Positions 60,403 to 64,000 of a stretch of 64,000 bases of DNA are shown piece after piece. Position 1 is the first letter of the stretch. Every line of letters starts with the position of its first letter. The notes below the pieces were generated by a model. The model saw nothing but the letters and a program-made list of their open reading frames with translations. It was not told where the DNA came from and did no database searches. Source of the stretch: Pseudooceanicola sediminis (GTDB lineage: Bacteria > Pseudomonadota > Alphaproteobacteria > Rhodobacterales > Rhodobacteraceae); the NCBI RefSeq assembly GCF_003575965.1, contig NZ_QWJJ01000008.1:124001-188000 (forward strand), written 5' to 3'. The translations under genes were made by a program, and so were the position numbers.

Positions 60403-61971
60403 TTACTTGGCGGTGATGTGACCGTCGGTGTAAGGCGTATAGGGCGAATTTTCCGCCAGGTATTCTGCCGTCACATCGGCCAGATCGGGGCCGTAGTCAT
60501 AGGCATTGGGCGAATCCTTGAACATCGCGTACCCGTCGCCGCCATTGCGAACGTAGTTGTTCGTCACGGCAAGATAGGTTGCCTCGGGGTCGATCGGTGC
60601 CCAGCCTTCGCCATCCACGACCATGACATCGCTGATGCGGGTGCCAGCATCGGCTGCCTTGTCAAAGGTGAACTTCAGGCCGGCCACCTGCGGGAAACGT
60701 CCTGCCCCCTCTTCCAGCTGGCTGACGCCGTTTTCCAGCGCCGCGACCAGGTTGGCCCCCGTCGTCTCGAATGTGGCCAGCGTGTTCTGGAACGGCAGCA
60801 CCGTCAGGACCTCGCCCATCGTCACCTCGCCCGCGTCGATACTGGCGCGCAGACCACCGCCATTGGTGATCGCGACCGTCACGCCCTGATCGGCCACGCG
60901 GGCCAACATCGCGTCGGCAACCAGGTTGCCCATCTGGCATTCACCGGCCCGGCACGAATCCTTGGCACCATCGATGGCCTCGGCCGTTTCGGCCACGACC
61001 TTGGTGCGGATCTCTTCCAGCGGCTTGGCAGCCTCTGCAATCCGCTCCACCGTCGGGCCGTCTTCGGCGACTGTCCCATCCAGGGAAATCGGCGCGCCGA
61101 CCGCCTTGATGACATGGCCGTCGTCGTCGAAGGTCACGTTCAGCTCACCCAGGAACTTGCCATAGGCATAGGCCGAAACGATCGCCGTATCGCCCACCAT
61201 CGTGGGATAGGGGCCTTCGGCACCATCCATGTCGCCCAGCAGGGTGTTGGTATGACCCCCAACGATCACGTCAACGCCCACCGTGTTGGCGGCGACATCC
61301 TGGTCGACCTTGTAACCCGAATGGCTAAGCACGACGATCTTGTTGACGCCTTCGGCACCCAGCTTGTCGACCTCGGTCTGAACCGCCTCGGAGGGATCGG
61401 TGAACGTTACGTTGGCACCGGGGCTGGACAGCTCGTCCGTGTCCTGGGGCGTCAGACCGATCAGACCGATCTTTTCGCCACCGACCTCGATCACCGTCGA
61501 TTTCATCAGGCTGTCGGCCAGCAAGGGCTCGGCGCTGACATCGGCGTTCGACATCAGGACAGGGAAATCGACCGCATCCATGAAGCCACGCAGAACCTCC
61601 GGGCCATCGTCGAATTCGTGGTTGCCCACGGTCATCGCATCATAGCCCATCTTGTTCATCATTTCGGCGGCCAGTTTGCCCTTGTAGTAGGTATAGAACA
61701 GCGTGCCCTGGAACTGGTCCCCACCGTCGACAAGGATCGAGTTGCCGGCGGTCTTGCGCTCTTCTGCGATCTGGGTCACCAGGCGGGCCGAGCCGCCAAA
61801 GCATTTGCCCTCGGCATTGTCTTCGGCGCCGCAGCTCGAATCATACTTGCTCACCGGCTCGAACCGGGCATGAAAGTCGTTCGTGTGCAGGATGGTAAGG
61901 TCGTAATCGGCCATTGCGGAACCGGCACTCAGGGCCAGCACGGCGGCGCTTGTCAGCAGGCGGACATGCAT
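60403..61971 (-). CDS. periplasmic bifunctional metallophosphatase/5'-nucleotidase
   Basis: The protein is about 522 residues from the ATG at 61971. A signal peptide precedes YDLTILHTNDFHARFEP, which is the metal site; DGGDQFQGTLF, VGNHEFDDG, VLSHSGY and VGGHTN complete the calcineurin-like dimetal centre. The C-terminal domain (ITNGGGLRASIDAGEVTMGE) is the substrate-binding 5'-nucleotidase domain. It hydrolyses extracellular nucleotides, scavenging phosphate or nucleosides. Followed by a terminator. Confidence 0.93.
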   Translation of the reverse strand: MHVRLLTSAAVLALSAGSAMADYDLTILHTNDFHARFEPVSKYDSSCGAEDNAEGKCFGGSARLVTQIAEERKTAGNSILVDGGDQFQGTLFYTYYKGKLAAEMMNKMGYDAMTVGNHEFDDGPEVLRGFMDAVDFPVLMSNADVSAEPLLADSLMKSTVIEVGGEKIGLIGLTPQDTDELSSPGANVTFTDPSEAVQTEVDKLGAEGVNKIVVLSHSGYKVDQDVAANTVGVDVIVGGHTNTLLGDMDGAEGPYPTMVGDTAIVSAYAYGKFLGELNVTFDDDGHVIKAVGAPISLDGTVAEDGPTVERIAEAAKPLEEIRTKVVAETAEAIDGAKDSCRAGECQMGNLVADAMLARVADQGVTVAITNGGGLRASIDAGEVTMGEVLTVLPFQNTLATFETTGANLVAALENGVSQLEEGAGRFPQVAGLKFTFDKAADAGTRISDVMVVDGEGWAPIDPEATYLAVTNNYVRNGGDGYAMFKDSPNAYDYGPDLADVTAEYLAENSPYTPYTDGHITAK

Positions 61972-62244
61972 CGCGGAATCCTCTCTGTTCGTTTCTTTGT
62001 TGTGTCGGGAATGCTGCCCCGTCACGTCCCCCCATGTCAAAGCCGATCTCTACGTCACCCTGATGACAATGCGGGCGAAAGTGCGTCGCCGCCCAACCCG
62101 TCATCTTTTTGTTACACTCCGACGGTGCTGCGCATCCCCGTTGCACAGCCGACACCCCAAGCCATCGCGTGCCCGGCAGTTTGCCCTGTCGGCATCCTGC
62201 AATAGCTTGACCGCTGCATCAGAAACGGGCATCCGGAGGATACC

Positions 62245-62580
62245 ATGATCTACAAGATTTTCACCACCGAGCAGTGGCAGCAGCTGGAGGCCGAGGGCAC
62301 CACCCAAGGCGCCCCGATCGACCTGTCCGACGGCTTCATCCACTTTTCTACCGCCGATCAGGTGGCCGAAACCGCGTCAAAGCACTTTGCCGAGCAGGAC
62401 GCCCTGATCCTTGCCGCCGTGGACCCTGCCCCGCTTGGCGACGCCCTGAGATGGGAGGAAAGCCGCGGTGGCGCGTTGTTTCCCCACCTCTATGCGCCGC
62501 TCAGGCACGAGGACGTGGTAAATCACTGGCCCTTGGCACTCTCGGGCGGGCGGCACTTGTTTCCCGATGGCATTCTGTGA
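62245..62580 (+). CDS. DUF952 family protein
   Basis: The protein is 111 residues, beginning [18 protein letters not shown] after CGGAGG. The DUF952 pattern is [20 protein letters not shown] and [14 protein letters not shown]. Members are related to ADP-ribosyltransferase-like folds and are of unknown function. Its stop overlaps the pyrD start (GTGA), so the two genes are coupled. Confidence 0.9.
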   Translation: MIYKIFTTEQWQQLEAEGTTQGAPIDLSDGFIHFSTADQVAETASKHFAEQDALILAAVDPAPLGDALRWEESRGGALFPHLYAPLRHEDVVNHWPLALSGGRHLFPDGIL

Positions 62581-63704
62581 CCGGACCGTCTGACGCGGCA
62601 CGCCCCGGCCCTGTGTCTCGGGGCCCTGGCCCTCACGGATTCGTTGCTCGGGGCTACGAAGGGCTGGGCCTGCGGCTGTTGCACCGGTTCGATCCGGAAC
62701 TGGCACATACGATTTCGCTTCATGCGCTGCGCGCCGGCCTCGTGCCCCTGGCGCGCCAGATCACCTCACCCCGGCTCAGAACGTCGATCGCCGGCTTGTC
62801 CCTGGCCAATCCCGTCGGACTTGCCGCGGGCTATGACAAGAACGCGATCGCGCTTGCACCACTGTCGCGCGCGGGGTTCGGGTTTCTCGAAGTCGGCGCG
62901 GCCACACCTCGGGCACAGCCGGGCAATCCGAAACCCCGCGTCTTTCGACTGCGCCAAGATCGCGCCGTGATCAACCGGTTCGGCTTCAACAACGACGGTA
63001 TGCACGCCATTGCAGATCGCCTGGCACAGCGTCCTCATGATGCGGTGATCGGCCTCAACCTAGGGGCAAACAAGGACAGCGGCGACCGCGCAAACGATTT
63101 CTGCGCCGTTCTCGAAACCTGTGCGCCGTCTCTTGATTTCGCCACGGTCAACGTCTCGTCGCCCAACACGGAAAAGTTGCGCGATCTTCAGGGCAAGGCG
63201 GCCCTGTCGGCCCTCCTCACGGGCGTGCTCGCAACGCGCGATGCGATGGCCCGCCCCATACCGATCTTTCTGAAAATTGCGCCTGACCTCGACGATGCGG
63301 GCCTTGCCGACGTGGCCGAGGTCGCGCTGGCGCATGGTCTCGACGCCATAATCGCGACCAACACCACTCTGGATCGCACCGGCCTGACCAGCGCCCATCG
63401 TGCCGAGGCCGGGGGCCTTTCCGGCGCACCGCTGTTCGAAAAATCCACCCGCGTGCTGGCGCGCCTCTCTGCGCTGACCGATGGGCAGATCCCCCTGATC
63501 GGCGTCGGCGGAATCGCCACGCCTGAACAGGCCTACGACAAGATCCGCGCAGGCGCCTCTGCGGTGCAGCTCTATTCGTCGCTCGTCTATGGCGGTCTGT
63601 CGCTGGCAGCTGACGTCGCCCATGGCCTTGACGCCCTGCTGGCCCGCGACGGGTTTGCCAACGTGGCCGATGCCGTCGGTACACAAAGGGAGACCTGGCT
63701 GTGA
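62577..63704 (+). CDS. pyrD: dihydroorotate dehydrogenase (quinone), class 2
   Basis: The enzyme oxidises dihydroorotate to orotate at the membrane, passing electrons to quinone. The protein is about 375 residues if started at GTG 62577; a later start may be used. Motifs are [45 protein letters not shown] (the catalytic Ser region), [19 protein letters not shown] and [20 protein letters not shown]. The N-terminal segment [20 protein letters not shown] is the class-2 membrane helix region. Confidence 0.95.
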   Translation: MTGPSDAARPGPVSRGPGPHGFVARGYEGLGLRLLHRFDPELAHTISLHALRAGLVPLARQITSPRLRTSIAGLSLANPVGLAAGYDKNAIALAPLSRAGFGFLEVGAATPRAQPGNPKPRVFRLRQDRAVINRFGFNNDGMHAIADRLAQRPHDAVIGLNLGANKDSGDRANDFCAVLETCAPSLDFATVNVSSPNTEKLRDLQGKAALSALLTGVLATRDAMARPIPIFLKIAPDLDDAGLADVAEVALAHGLDAIIATNTTLDRTGLTSAHRAEAGGLSGAPLFEKSTRVLARLSALTDGQIPLIGVGGIATPEQAYDKIRAGASAVQLYSSLVYGGLSLAADVAHGLDALLARDGFANVADAVGTQRETWL

Positions 63705-64000
63705 TCACGCTCTGGCATAATCCGCGCTGCTCCAAGTCCCGCGCCGCCCTCGCCCTGGTCGAGGCGAGCGGCACCGCCTTTTCGCTTCGTCTCTACCTCG
63801 ACGACGCCCCTTCACGTGATGAACTGACTGCGCTGCAAGCCAAGCTCGCCCTGCCCGTCATCGACATGATGCGCACGAACGAGGCAGTGTTCCGCGAACT
63901 CGGCCTCAGCAAGACCGACGATGACGCGACGCTACTGGCCGCCATGGTCGCGCACCCGAAACTTATCGAACGCCCGGTGCTGATCGCCAGCAACCGCGCC
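63701..64000 (+). CDS. ArsC/YffB-family arsenate reductase-like protein, cut by window end
   Basis: The first 100 residues are visible and the frame runs off the right edge. It starts at a GTG overlapping the pyrD stop by 4 bp. The N-terminal redox loop is [12 protein letters not shown] (single active Cys, as in glutaredoxin-dependent ArsC and Spx-like proteins), with [11 protein letters not shown] at the cut end, the family's PLL/RPVV-type cis-Pro region. It may reduce arsenate or be an unrelated thioredoxin-fold regulator. Confidence 0.88.
   Translation, partial: MITLWHNPRCSKSRAALALVEASGTAFSLRLYLDDAPSRDELTALQAKLALPVIDMMRTNEAVFRELGLSKTDDDATLLAAMVAHPKLIERPVLIASNRA

Overview
The window is high-GC alphaproteobacterial chromosome, most likely a Rhodobacterales (Roseobacter-group) bacterium. 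The strongest reason is the block of tRNA-Phe, yacG, RNase E/G, maf, infA, a low-molecular-weight phosphatase, UPF0262, hisD, DUF2948 and murA, which I recall as a Rhodobacterales arrangement. Many solute-binding-protein transporters (TAXI-TRAP, DctP-TRAP, NMT1-type ABC) sit beside small catabolic gene sets, which also fits a marine or soil heterotroph of this group. All identifications come from reading translations and motifs; no searches were run.

Layout. 1-560: end of an EAL-domain gene. 756-5759: LysR regulator divergent from a TAXI-TRAP transporter plus a LigW-like metal-dependent decarboxylase/amidohydrolase. 5916-7763: ABC exporter. 7825-14008: adenosine deaminase divergent from an NMT1/TauT-type ABC transporter, a 2-oxoglutarate-type oxygenase and a LacI regulator, with tandem LacI-like operators in the divergent promoter. 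14431-16284: ilvD. 16541-17254: secreted HNH-type nuclease.

17456-23520 is a small integrated element at the 3' end of tRNA-Phe. It holds a 5'-truncated HK97 capsid gene, prohead protease and portal (in the reverse of the usual phage order), an XRE repressor with two matching operators in a divergent promoter, a membrane protein, a signal-peptide protein, an unknown protein, an excisionase-like protein and a tyrosine integrase with unusual catalytic residues. No terminase, tail or lysis genes are present. It looks like a phage satellite or a reduced prophage.

23518-32594 is the conserved housekeeping block, interrupted by a nitrilase-family/GNAT/NTF2-like cassette (25928-27812) and ending with tRNA-Thr. 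32739-40330 carries TrkH, an MFS transporter, an acyl-CoA synthetase and an ABC exporter. 40587-45669 encodes a two-subunit NicAB-like molybdenum hydroxylase with a three-haem tail, and a convergent class-V aminotransferase-like protein. 45920-47649 encodes a ketopantoate-reductase-like protein and a class II aldolase.

47820-58433 is the most coherent catabolic locus: a complete iac-type set for indole-3-acetate (auxin) degradation (amidase iacH, monooxygenase iacA, iacB, a 64-residue protein, Rieske dioxygenase iacCD, SDR iacE, reductase iacF, flavin reductase iacG, MarR regulator iacR). It is followed, divergently from iacR, by a three-gene DctPQM TRAP transporter that probably imports the substrate. 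The rest is tRNA-Gly, two envelope/stress proteins, DUF1992, a periplasmic 5'-nucleotidase, DUF952, pyrD and the start of an ArsC-family gene running off the right edge.
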